Assembly: GCF_900103785.1 (NCBI RefSeq)
Contig: NZ_FNHE01000002.1
Coordinates: 310,001-374,000, forward strand
Source of the DNA: Geodermatophilus siccatus
GTDB lineage: Bacteria > Actinomycetota > Actinomycetes > Mycobacteriales > Geodermatophilaceae
Length of the DNA stretch: 64,000 bases
Reading direction: 5' to 3'
The translations under genes and the position numbers were made by a program. Below the pieces are notes generated by a model. It worked only from the letters and a program-made list of their open reading frames with translations. It had not been told where the DNA came from and did not search any database. Below are positions 1 through 7,657 of this stretch, one piece after another. Positions within the stretch are counted from its first letter, which is position 1. Every line of letters begins with the position of its first letter.

Positions 1-312
1 GCAGGATGCATCCTACGTTGTGGCGGCGGTCACACCCGAACGGGTGAACGCACCTCCGGTCAGAGATCGACCCCCCTGAGGTGACGCCCATGGCGCTCGA
101 CCACGGCGCTCCGCGACCCGTATCGCCCGGGTCCGACGGGCACGGCTCCTCCACGGTGGTCGGCCTCCGGCCGGGCGGCGGCGACGTGATCGACCACGGC
201 GCCGACGTCCTCGACCCGCGCTGCACGCCTCAGCCGGCCTGACGCCGGCCTCCCCTCGTCCCTTCCCGCATCCGGCCCTCTGGACTCCCTTCCCTGCCCC
301 AGGAGGACGACC
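1..312. other. Gene-free left edge with two small palindromes
   Basis: No open frame here has convincing coding character before the first monooxygenase. Two dyads are visible: a perfect 12-bp palindrome AGGATGCATCCT at 3-14, and CACCCG-AA-CGGGTG at 33-46. Both lie well upstream of the monooxygenase gene, so either could be an operator for it, but any gene left of the window is unseen. The Shine-Dalgarno AGGAGG at 301-306 belongs to the gene starting at 313. Confidence 0.5.
3..14. promoter_or_regulatory. Perfect palindrome AGGATGCATCCT, possible operator
   Basis: The 12 bases AGGATGCATCCT read identically on both strands. Short symmetric sites of this size are typical for dimeric helix-turn-helix regulators, including the GntR/FCD class encoded at 2046-2723. 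I did not find a second copy in the GntR-esterase divergent region, so the link to that regulator is inference only. Confidence 0.3.
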
Positions 313-1950
313 ATGTCCGCACCCGCCGCCGACCCCCAGGCCCAGACCCCTCCCGTCCCGTCGTCCGTCGACGTCGTCATCGTCGGAGCCGGCTTCTCCG
401 GCATGTACCTGCTGCACAAGCTGCGCACCATGGGGATGTCGGCCGTCGTGTTCGAGGCCGGCACGGACGTGGGTGGCACGTGGTACTGGAACCGCTATCC
501 CGGTGCCCGCGTCGACGTGGAGAGCCTGGCCTACTCGTACTCGTTCGACCCGGACCTGGAACAGGACTTCGAGTGGCAGGAGCGCTACCCCACCCAGCCG
601 GAGATCCTCCGGTACGCCCAGTACGTCGCCGACCGCTTCGACCTGCGCAAGGACATCGTCTTCCGCACCCGGGTGACGGCGGCGCACTACGGCGAGGACA
701 GCCGGACCTGGCAGGTGCGCACCGAGCACGAGGACGCGGTGACCGCGCGGTTCGTCGTCATGGCCACCGGCTGCCTGTCGTCCTCGAAGCTGCCCGAGAT
801 CCCCGGCCTGGACTCCTTCAAGGGCGAGACGTACCACACCGCGCACTGGCCCCACGAGGGCGTCGACTTCACCGGGAAGCGGGTCGGCCTCATCGGGACG
901 GGGTCCTCGGGGGTGCAGTCCATCCCCGTCATCGCCGAGCAGGCCGCCGACCTGACGGTCTTCCAGCGCACCCCGGCGTACTCGCTGCCGGCCCGCAACC
1001 GGAAGCTGCGCGCGGACGAGATCAGCGAGATGAAGGAGAACTACCGGGCCTACCGGCAGGCTCAGAAGGAGTCCGGGTTCGGCATCCCGACCCCGGTGCC
1101 GACGAAGTCGGCGCTGGAGGTCTCCGAGGAGGAACGGGATGCCCGGTTCGAGGAGGCCTGGGAGAGCGGGAGCCTGGTCAACCTGCTCACCACGTACACC
1201 GACCTGGCCCTCGACCAGGACGCCAACGACACGGCGAAGCGGTTCATCCACCGCAAGATCCACGAGATCGTCGAGGATCCGCAGACCGCCGCGGACCTGT
1301 GCCCGGAGTACCCGGTCGGCACCAAGCGCCCGTGCCTGGACACCCACTACTACGAGACCTACAACCGGCCCGACGTGCACTTGGTGAACCTGCAGCGCGA
1401 GCCGCTCGTGGAGGTGACCGACAAGGGCGTGCGGACGGCGGCCGACGAGTACGTCTTCGACGCGATCGTCTACGCCACCGGCTTCGACGCCATGACCGGG
1501 TCGCTGACCAACGTGGACATCCGCGGGAGGGGCGGCGCGTCGCTCAAGGAGACGTGGAGCGCCGGTCCTCGGACCTACCTGGGCATCGGCTCGGCCGGCT
1601 TCCCCAACCTGTTCATGATCACCGGACCCGGCAGCCCGTCGGTGCTGTCGAACATGATCGTGTCGATCGAGCAGCACGTCGACTGGGTCTGCGACGCCAT
1701 CGACCACCTGCGGCAGCAGGGGCTGACCACCATCGAGCCGAGCCAGCAGGCGCAGGACGAGTGGGTCGACCACGTCAACCTCATCGCCTCCCACACGCTC
1801 TACCCGAAGGCCAACTCCTGGTACATGGGGGCGAACGTCCCCGGCAAGCCCCGCGTGTTCATGCCCTACGCCGGCGGCGTCGGTGAGTACCGCAAGAAGT
1901 GCGACCAGATCGCGGCGGACGGCTACCCGGGCTTCGTGCTCAGCGCGTGA
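313..1950 (+). CDS. Baeyer-Villiger monooxygenase (cyclohexanone monooxygenase type)
   Basis: This 545-aa flavoprotein should insert one oxygen atom next to a ketone carbonyl, making an ester or lactone with FAD, NADPH and O2. An N-terminal Rossmann fold (VVIVGAGFSG, from about residue 20) binds FAD. The BVMO fingerprint FKGETYHTAHWP lies at residues 169-180, and a second nucleotide motif (GLIGTGSSGVQ) binds NADPH. Length is typical of the class. The ATG at 313 follows AGGAGG with good spacing. A strong hairpin follows the stop. The esterase at 2866 could hydrolyse the ester product, and the convergent GntR gene is a candidate regulator. The ketone substrate cannot be deduced. Confidence 0.93.
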   Translation: MSAPAADPQAQTPPVPSSVDVVIVGAGFSGMYLLHKLRTMGMSAVVFEAGTDVGGTWYWNRYPGARVDVESLAYSYSFDPDLEQDFEWQERYPTQPEILRYAQYVADRFDLRKDIVFRTRVTAAHYGEDSRTWQVRTEHEDAVTARFVVMATGCLSSSKLPEIPGLDSFKGETYHTAHWPHEGVDFTGKRVGLIGTGSSGVQSIPVIAEQAADLTVFQRTPAYSLPARNRKLRADEISEMKENYRAYRQAQKESGFGIPTPVPTKSALEVSEEERDARFEEAWESGSLVNLLTTYTDLALDQDANDTAKRFIHRKIHEIVEDPQTAADLCPEYPVGTKRPCLDTHYYETYNRPDVHLVNLQREPLVEVTDKGVRTAADEYVFDAIVYATGFDAMTGSLTNVDIRGRGGASLKETWSAGPRTYLGIGSAGFPNLFMITGPGSPSVLSNMIVSIEQHVDWVCDAIDHLRQQGLTTIEPSQQAQDEWVDHVNLIASHTLYPKANSWYMGANVPGKPRVFMPYAGGVGEYRKKCDQIAADGYPGFVLSA

Positions 1951-1967
1951 CCAGCGCCGTCGCTCTC

Positions 1968-2003
1968 GTCCGGGCCGCGGACGACGCCGTCCGCGGCCCG
2001 GAC
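1968..2003. terminator. Bidirectional terminator hairpin
   Basis: A perfect 16-bp stem, GTCCGGGCCGCGGACG with its complement CGTCCGCGGCCCGGAC, encloses a 4-nt loop (1984-1987). It sits between the converging monooxygenase and GntR genes and can serve both. There is no U-tract, as is common in high-GC actinobacteria. Confidence 0.8.
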
Positions 2004-2045
2004 GGGAGCCGCCCGCGCGGGGGCATCAGCCTCCGGGCGACAGGG

Positions 2046-2723
2046 TCAGCTCGGAGCGCCCTCCGCGTCGCCGTGCCACAGGATCTCCTCCACCGCGGCC
2101 CGGTACTCGACGTAGATCTGCCGGTAGCGCGCCACGGCCCCGGCTCGGTCGCCTCGCTCGAGCAGTGCCAGGACCTCGCCGTACCCGGTGACCCAGGGGT
2201 GCCAGAGGCTGCTGCCCGGCTCCATGGCCATCATCCGCCCCGTGCGGACCACGACCTGGTCGAGCAGCGACTGCAGTTCCCGGTTGCCGTTCGCCATCAC
2301 GACGATGGTGCTGAAGTCGGCCCCAGCAGCCGACGCCGCCGTGACGTCGCCGCGCTCCAGAGCGCCGGTGAACTCGGCGTAGCGCTTGCGCAGGCTGGCG
2401 ATGTGCTCGGCAGTGAGGTTCTCCACACCCCCCGCGAACCCGGCGCAGGCGAGCAGCTGCATGACGTCGACCAGCTCCAGCGCCGACTTCTGCGTCAGCC
2501 CCGACACCTTGCGGGTGCGGTTCGGTGCGACGTCGACCAGGCCCTGGGCGGTCAGCTGCGTGATCGCCTCGCGCACCGGGGTGATGCTCACCCCGAGCCG
2601 CGACGCGATCTCGGCGTCCTTGAGCACGGTGCCAGGTGGCAGCTGCCCGGACGCGATCTCCTGGCGGAGTTGCTGGACGACGGCCTCGCGCCGGGTGAGC
2701 GGCACCTCGAACGACGACGTCAC
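2046..2723 (-). CDS. GntR family transcriptional regulator, FCD type
   Basis: A 225-aa regulator with an N-terminal winged helix (RREAVVQQLRQEIASGQLPPG, then SRLGVSITPVREAITQLTAQG) and an all-helical effector domain of the FCD type. FCD regulators are usually repressors released by a carboxylic acid or related catabolite. The GTG at 2723 (VTSSFEVPL) is preferred over the ATG further upstream because a GGGAAGGGGG ribosome site lies just before it and the extension is low complexity. It is divergent from the esterase at 2866 and convergent with the BVMO, so it probably controls one or both. Confidence 0.88.
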   Translation of the reverse strand: MTSSFEVPLTRREAVVQQLRQEIASGQLPPGTVLKDAEIASRLGVSITPVREAITQLTAQGLVDVAPNRTRKVSGLTQKSALELVDVMQLLACAGFAGGVENLTAEHIASLRKRYAEFTGALERGDVTAASAAGADFSTIVVMANGNRELQSLLDQVVVRTGRMMAMEPGSSLWHPWVTGYGEVLALLERGDRAGAVARYRQIYVEYRAAVEEILWHGDAEGAPS

Positions 2724-2865
2724 CGACCCACCCCCTTCCCGGTCATCGTGCCAGCCGGTCCCCCACCTGACAGTCCGACCGGCTGCCCCATGCCCCGGCC
2801 CCGGTACGGGCCGGTCCCGGTACCACTCGCCCACTCACCCGCACCACTCGACCGATGGAGGGCCC

Positions 2866-3816
2866 ATGTCCCGTCGTGACCTGATCGACCCCGAGTCCCG
2901 CGGCACGCTCGACGCGCTGCTGGAGGCCATCCCAGGCGGCTTCAACGCGATCCCGGACATCGCGGCCCGGCGAGCGACCGTGCAGCAGATGCTCGCCGCC
3001 ATCGAGGTGCCGGAGAACCCGAACGTCACCAGGGAGGACCGCGCCGTTCCCGGACCCGACGGCGAGCCGGACGTCACGGTGCGCATCTACCGGCCCGCCG
3101 CGGCCAGCGGTGAGCTGGCGGGCATCTACTACATCCACGGCGGCGGGATGATCCTCGGCGACATCGAGGGCGAGGACGCCGCCGCCACCCGGATCTGCGA
3201 CGAGGTCGGCGCCGTCGTCGTCTCCGTGGAGTACCGCCTGGCCCCTGAGCACCCCCACCCGGCGCCGGTGGAGGACTGCTACGCCGGCCTGGTGTGGATG
3301 GCCAAGAACGCCACGGAGCTGGGAGTGGACCCCACCCGGATCGCCGTCTACGGCGCCAGCGCGGGGGGCGGCCTGACGATCGCCACCGCGCTTCTGGCCC
3401 GGGACCGCGGTGGCCCGGCCCTGCGGTTCATGATGCCGATCTACCCGATGATCGACGACCGCAACGAGACGGCCTCCAGCCACGAGATCACCGACATCGG
3501 CGTGTGGGACCGGGCCGGGAACATCGAGGCCTGGGGCTGGTACCTGGGCGGTCGGCCGGCGGACCGGTACGCCGCGCCCACGCGGGCCGAGGACCTCACC
3601 GGCCTGCCGCCGGCGTTCATCGACGTCGGCACCGTCGACCTCTTCCGCGACGAGGACATCGCCTTCGCCCAGCGGCTGATGCAGGCCGGCGTGCCCTGCG
3701 AACTGCACGTGTACCCCGGCGCCTACCACGCCTCGGAGACCCTCGCCGCTGAGGCGGCGTTGTCGCAGCGGATCTGGGCCGCCCGCATCGAGGCTCTCAG
3801 GAGCGCTCTCGCCTGA
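2866..3816 (+). CDS. Alpha/beta hydrolase, hormone-sensitive-lipase (acetyl-esterase) family
   Basis: A 316-aa carboxylesterase. The oxyanion motif HGGG is at residues 91-94 and the nucleophile elbow GASAG carries Ser165. The acid (DVGTVD) and the histidine (YPGAYHAS) follow near the C-terminus, completing the family IV esterase triad. The ATG at 2866 is followed by MSRRDLIDPES and preceded by GGAGGGCCC. Located beside a BVMO, it would hydrolyse the ester or lactone made from a ketone, the usual second step in such pathways. No signal peptide is visible, so it should act in the cytoplasm. A 13-bp hairpin terminator follows. Confidence 0.92.
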   Translation: MSRRDLIDPESRGTLDALLEAIPGGFNAIPDIAARRATVQQMLAAIEVPENPNVTREDRAVPGPDGEPDVTVRIYRPAAASGELAGIYYIHGGGMILGDIEGEDAAATRICDEVGAVVVSVEYRLAPEHPHPAPVEDCYAGLVWMAKNATELGVDPTRIAVYGASAGGGLTIATALLARDRGGPALRFMMPIYPMIDDRNETASSHEITDIGVWDRAGNIEAWGWYLGGRPADRYAAPTRAEDLTGLPPAFIDVGTVDLFRDEDIAFAQRLMQAGVPCELHVYPGAYHASETLAAEAALSQRIWAARIEALRSALA

Positions 3817-3824
3817 GACGAGCA

Positions 3825-3865
3825 GAACGGCGCCTGGGCGAACACCGATCGGCCAGGCGCCGTTC
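3825..3865 (+). terminator. Rho-independent-like terminator after the esterase
   Basis: GAACGGCGCCTGG at 3825-3837 pairs perfectly (13 bp) with CCAGGCGCCGTTC at 3853-3865 around a 15-nt loop. It begins 8 nt after the esterase stop codon. Confidence 0.8.
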
Positions 3866-4107
3866 GACGCGCGTCATGCCGGCGGGCCGTGCCGGCACGG
3901 CGTGCCGCCCGGGCAGGGTTCCGCCGGCGGCCCCGCGAAGACCGCCTCCAGCTCGGCGAGGGCGCCGGCCGACCGCCCCGCCTGCCGGGGAGGCCGGTCT
4001 CAGCGGGGCATGGTCAGGATGGGTTCGACGACCGCGCCGCTGCTGGAGGCCTCGGCTCGCCCCCCGGTCGACCGCGGGCCCGGTCGTGCCGTGATCAGCG
4101 GTACGGG

Positions 4108-4608
4108 TCAGGCGAGGATGCGGGGCTCGGAAGCGGCTTCGGCCTTCAGCAGGATCCGCCGGGCGGGGAGCAAGCGGCCCTCCCGGAGGGTGCGCGCCTT
4201 GTTCGGGTCCGTCTTGGCCAAGTGCTCGCTCTCGTCGAGGTGACGCTTGTTCTCGATCAGCTCGATCAGGCGGCCGAGCCGGTCGGCAGCGGCGCGTTGG
4301 ATGAACCCACCCAGGTAGGGCTCGCCGGGGCGCGGGGTGATCGCGTCGATCGCTCGAACGACGTCTTCGGGCACGTGGAGGGCGCGCAGCCGGTCCGTGT
4401 CGTAGCGGCGGGCAGGGTCCGGGTGGTCGCGGGTGTCCTCGATGATGTGGTGCAGGACCGCGACCATCTCAGCGCGCTTCCCGTGCGGACGGGCCGCATC
4501 GGCGATCGGCACCAGCTGGTACAGGTAGTAGTCACGGCCTTGCTCGTCGACCTGGCCTTCGTGTGCCTCCATGGCGAGGAGGTGGGCGGAGGCAACGGAG
4601 AACAGCAC
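4108..4608 (-). CDS. Small HD-domain protein related to (p)ppGpp hydrolases, with altered metal site
   Basis: A 166-aa protein that follows the pattern of the RelA/SpoT and Mesh1 hydrolase domain: AHEGQ near residue 16, then a helix ending LHHIIEDT (residues 52-59), then IDAITPRPGEPY. The family uses HD metal chemistry to remove pyrophosphate from ppGpp or related nucleotides. Here the canonical His of the YxxHPL segment is Gln31, the HD pair reads His53-His54, and the late Asp reads Glu in LIENKRHL. It may therefore be inactive or have another substrate. The GTG at 4608 is chosen because AGGGGGAG lies 8 nt upstream. It is not obviously part of the lasso operon. Confidence 0.7.
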   Translation of the reverse strand: MLFSVASAHLLAMEAHEGQVDEQGRDYYLYQLVPIADAARPHGKRAEMVAVLHHIIEDTRDHPDPARRYDTDRLRALHVPEDVVRAIDAITPRPGEPYLGGFIQRAAADRLGRLIELIENKRHLDESEHLAKTDPNKARTLREGRLLPARRILLKAEAASEPRILA

Positions 4609-5128
4609 GGGTGGGCTCCCCCTCAGGGCATCGGACGTCGCCTCTCCGCGAGGGGCGGTGGTGCGGGGGTACCGGGAGCTCGACGAGGTCCCCGGGCCCG
4701 GAGCCCGTGGCGTCCACCGCACCGCTCCGGCCCATCCGGTCGAGGACAGCCGGGGAGGATCCGGAGTCGGATGCTCTCGATCGCCCCACTGCGAGTCAGG
4801 TCAGGGCGGGGCGCCCGCGGCTGGAATGCCTGCCACGCAGTCTCCGTGGCGCACTCCGACCCTATCCCCGGCTCGGGTCACTTCTCAACGCGGCCCAGCA
4901 GCAGAGCGTCATCCGGCACCGACCCGGCGTGACGCATGAGCCGTCCACGTGCAGACCTTCCTCGCCCCGGCGATGCCGGGGCGGCGGCGTCGCCACGTTC
5001 CCGGCGGCGGCACCGTGCGACTCATCCCCGCTCCGGCCTCGTCGCCGCAGACGGTGTGGCTCGCCAGGGGCGCCTCCACCGGCCCGCCGCCTGGGCGGAG
5101 GACCGACCCGCCCGGCCGATCGGCGCAG
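4609..5128. other. 520-bp intergenic stretch, nothing recognised
   Basis: Between the HD-like gene and the end of the ABC transporter gene I see no convincing coding frame, tRNA or strong hairpin. Both flanking genes are on the minus strand. The segment should hold the promoter of the HD-like gene and the 3' end of the lasso operon. Confidence 0.5.
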
Positions 5129-6946
5129 TCAGGACTGTGCGAGGGCCCTGGAGCCGGCGTGGGGAGTCACCGCGGTCACCCGTCCGCCATCGAGCGCGAC
5201 GACCACGTCCGCGGTCCTGATCGTCGATGCCCGGTGTGCGATCACGAGCAGCGCGCACTCGGCCGAGACGAGGTGGATGGTGCGCGCGAGTGCCTCCTCG
5301 TTGGCCGCGTCCAGCTGCGAGGTGGGCTCGTCGAGCAGGAGCAGCCGCGGCCGTGGAAGCAGCGCCCGAGCGATGGCGACGCGTTGGCGTTCGCCGCCCG
5401 AGAGCATGGACCCGTGCTCACCGACCGGCGTCTCGAGCCCGCGGGGGAGCCTCTCGACCAGGTCGGTCAGGTTGGCCAGCTCGACGACCCGACGGAGGTC
5501 GTCCTCGCTCGCGTCAGGCCGGGCGTACGCGATGTTCTCGCGGAGGGTCCCGTGGAGGACCGGGGAGCTCTGCTCCACGAGTCCGATCCGCTCCCGGCAC
5601 TGGCGCACCGTCAGCTCGGTGGCGATGTCGAGACCGCCGAGGAGGATCTGCCCGCGATCAGGTTCGTAGAACCGCTCGAGGAGGGAGAAGATCGTCGACT
5701 TGCCCGCGCCGGAGGGCCCGACCAGCGCCACAGCCGTGCGCCCGGGGACCTCGAAGGAGACCCCGCGGAGCACCGGGTGGCCCCGGTCGTAGGCGAACCA
5801 GACATCCCGCACGTCCAGCGCCGGCGCATCCTCCCGAGGGACGGACGGTCGCCTCGTGGTGGCGATCCGTCGCTCGGCGACGTCGGTCTCCACCGGGAGC
5901 TTCGCGACGTCGTTGACCCGCTGCAGCGCGGCCATGCCCTTCTGCAGGGTCGCGAGGAGTTCGAACAGGGCGGACATCGGCCCCGCCATGTACGTGACGT
6001 ACAACAGGAAGGCGACGAGATCCGCGATCGTCGTGTGGCCGCTGGCGACCCGGATACCGCCGACGACCAGTACGGCGATCAGCGACCCGTTGGCCGACAA
6101 GCTGACCACCGGTTCGGCGATCGCCTCGAGCCTCGCCACCCGGAGGTTCTCGGAGCGGGCCGCCCGCGCCCGCTCGCCGATCCGACGGCACTCCCGGTCT
6201 TCCGCTCGCATCGCACGAACCGTGCGGATGGCGCTCAGCGCGCGCTCCATCTCGGCGGCCATCGCCCCCAGGCTGCTCTGCGCCTGTTCGGCGGCGGACC
6301 GGATGCCCGCCAGGACGAACAGCGTGAGGCCGCCCATCGCCGCGACGATGCCGAAGACGAGGAGGAACAGGACCGGGTCGATCCACACCATCAACGCGAC
6401 GCCACCGACGATCACGAAGACCCCCGTGAGGAAGTCGACGAGGTCGTAGGCGATCGCATCACGCAGCACGGTGGTGTCGTTGGTGGCCCGGGACATCAGG
6501 TCCCCGATGCGCTGCCGGTGGTACGTCCTCAGGGGGAGCCGCAGGAGTCGGTCGATGAGGTGCAGCCGCAGGCCGAGGACGATGTCCTCACCGGAGCGTT
6601 CCAGCCGGTACCGAGCGAGTGCCTCGACGGCGGCTTCGAGCAGGAAGACCGCGGCCAGCAGGGCCAGCAGCAGCCCGATGGGCCGGCCGGCGGAGAACGC
6701 ATCGATCGCCTGCATCGCCACCAGGGGCTCGAGCAGGCCGAGGCCACCGCTGGCCAGCGCGAGCAGGAGAGCCTGGGCGATGCCCTTCCGGTGGCCTCTG
6801 GTGACGGCGAGGAGGGCCTTGAGGCCGGCTTCGAGCCGTTCCTGGTCGGGGTCGTCCGCGCCGGGGTCGTCGACGGCCTCGGGCGTGCCCGGTCGGGCGT
6901 CAGCGCCGTCGACGGGTTCCGGGCGTTCCCGCTGGCGTCTAAGCAC
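5129..6946 (-). CDS. Lasso peptide ABC transporter (permease fused to ATPase, D protein)
   Basis: A 605-aa half-transporter. Roughly residues 50-330 form the six-helix exporter domain. The nucleotide-binding domain follows with Walker A GPSGAGKST, signature LSGGERQRVAIARA, Walker B LLLLDEPTSQLD and the H-loop IAHR. Homodimers of this type export mature lasso peptides and often give self-immunity. It is the last gene of the lasso operon. Its GTG start at 6946 overlaps the protease stop codon by 8 nt, so translation is coupled. No peptidase C39 domain is present, consistent with leader removal by the separate B2 protease. Confidence 0.9.
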   Translation of the reverse strand: MLRRQRERPEPVDGADARPGTPEAVDDPGADDPDQERLEAGLKALLAVTRGHRKGIAQALLLALASGGLGLLEPLVAMQAIDAFSAGRPIGLLLALLAAVFLLEAAVEALARYRLERSGEDIVLGLRLHLIDRLLRLPLRTYHRQRIGDLMSRATNDTTVLRDAIAYDLVDFLTGVFVIVGGVALMVWIDPVLFLLVFGIVAAMGGLTLFVLAGIRSAAEQAQSSLGAMAAEMERALSAIRTVRAMRAEDRECRRIGERARAARSENLRVARLEAIAEPVVSLSANGSLIAVLVVGGIRVASGHTTIADLVAFLLYVTYMAGPMSALFELLATLQKGMAALQRVNDVAKLPVETDVAERRIATTRRPSVPREDAPALDVRDVWFAYDRGHPVLRGVSFEVPGRTAVALVGPSGAGKSTIFSLLERFYEPDRGQILLGGLDIATELTVRQCRERIGLVEQSSPVLHGTLRENIAYARPDASEDDLRRVVELANLTDLVERLPRGLETPVGEHGSMLSGGERQRVAIARALLPRPRLLLLDEPTSQLDAANEEALARTIHLVSAECALLVIAHRASTIRTADVVVALDGGRVTAVTPHAGSRALAQS

Positions 6947-7400
6947 TGCCGTGTCCGCGCCGCCGGTCGGCCATCGGGTCGCTCCCCCCGGGCCCCACGG
7001 GCTCCGGGGGGACCGTCATCAGGACCCGGAAGGATTCGACGCCCGGCGGCTCGTCGACGATGCGGTCCTCGGCCTCCACCCACGCGTGCGCCGCGAACGG
7101 TCCGGTCACGACCCCCACCCGCCAGGTCGGCCAGGCCCCCTCGACACGGCACAGCAGCGCCGTGGCGATCGACCGGGGCAGGCAGCCGTTCGCCGAGCAG
7201 GTCGGACTCGAGCGGACGACGGCCGCCCGCGCTCTGCTCGCCTGCTCGTACGTGGCAGGCCGCGCTCCCCGCCGGAGGACCGTCAAGGTCGCCGAGAGGC
7301 GACGCGGCGGCAGGCGGGACAGCAGCCTGCCGAGCACCACCGCAGCTCGTGGAGCCCACCGGTGCCGGGAGGCGTGCTCCGCGTCGCGCCCGGTGCTCAT
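6939..7400 (-). CDS. Lasso peptide leader protease, B2 (transglutaminase-like)
   Basis: A 153-aa cysteine protease of the B2 family, which cuts the leader from the lasso precursor. The catalytic Cys lies in GCLPRSIATALLCR, the His in PFAAHAWVE and the Asp in IVDEP, in the order typical of the bacterial transglutaminase-like fold. It lacks its own recognition domain, which is supplied in trans by the RRE protein encoded just upstream. The ATG at 7400 overlaps the upstream stop codon (ATGA). Start and stop overlaps on both sides show that it is part of one transcription unit. Confidence 0.92.
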   Translation of the reverse strand: MSTGRDAEHASRHRWAPRAAVVLGRLLSRLPPRRLSATLTVLRRGARPATYEQASRARAAVVRSSPTCSANGCLPRSIATALLCRVEGAWPTWRVGVVTGPFAAHAWVEAEDRIVDEPPGVESFRVLMTVPPEPVGPGGSDPMADRRRGHGSA

Positions 7401-7657
7401 GACGCCACCAGCAGCCGCGCCGCGGTCAGCTGCGCGACGAGCCCGGACACGTCGTTCCTGGCGTGCTCTGCACCGACACCGAACCGGCACACGAGCGCCT
7501 CGACGGCGTCGTCGCGGTCGCCCTCGCCGAGGAGGGTGCTGAGGACCAGGAACCCCGTCCGGTTCACCTGCCAGTACCGACCGGCATCCTGGTCCAGGAG
7601 GACGGCACCGTCGTCGGTCGCCACCAGGGACACCGCCTCACGTAGCCGCATGGGCAT
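7397..7657 (-). CDS. Lasso peptide RRE protein, B1 (PqqD-like)
   Basis: An 86-aa RiPP recognition element. It has the PqqD-like winged-helix pattern (LREAVSLVATDDGAVLLDQ, then GRYWQVNRTGFLVLSTL and a helical tail), which grips the leader peptide and delivers it to the protease and cyclase. The leader of the neighbouring precursor has the matching YxxPxLxxxGxF motif. The gene overlaps the 3' end of the cyclase gene by 20 nt and the protease start by 4 nt. The ATG at 7651 is an alternative start two codons in. Confidence 0.93.
   Translation of the reverse strand: MPMRLREAVSLVATDDGAVLLDQDAGRYWQVNRTGFLVLSTLLGEGDRDDAVEALVCRFGVGAEHARNDVSGLVAQLTAARLLVAS

Noticed and set aside
13..1794. A long open frame antisense to the first monooxygenase, 593 codons
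   Set aside because: It has no protein-like motifs and mirrors the monooxygenase codons; long antisense frames are normal at this GC content.
4741..4930. Possible tRNA-like GC-rich segment before the ABC transporter gene
   Set aside because: I could not fold a cloverleaf with a standard T-loop and acceptor stem.
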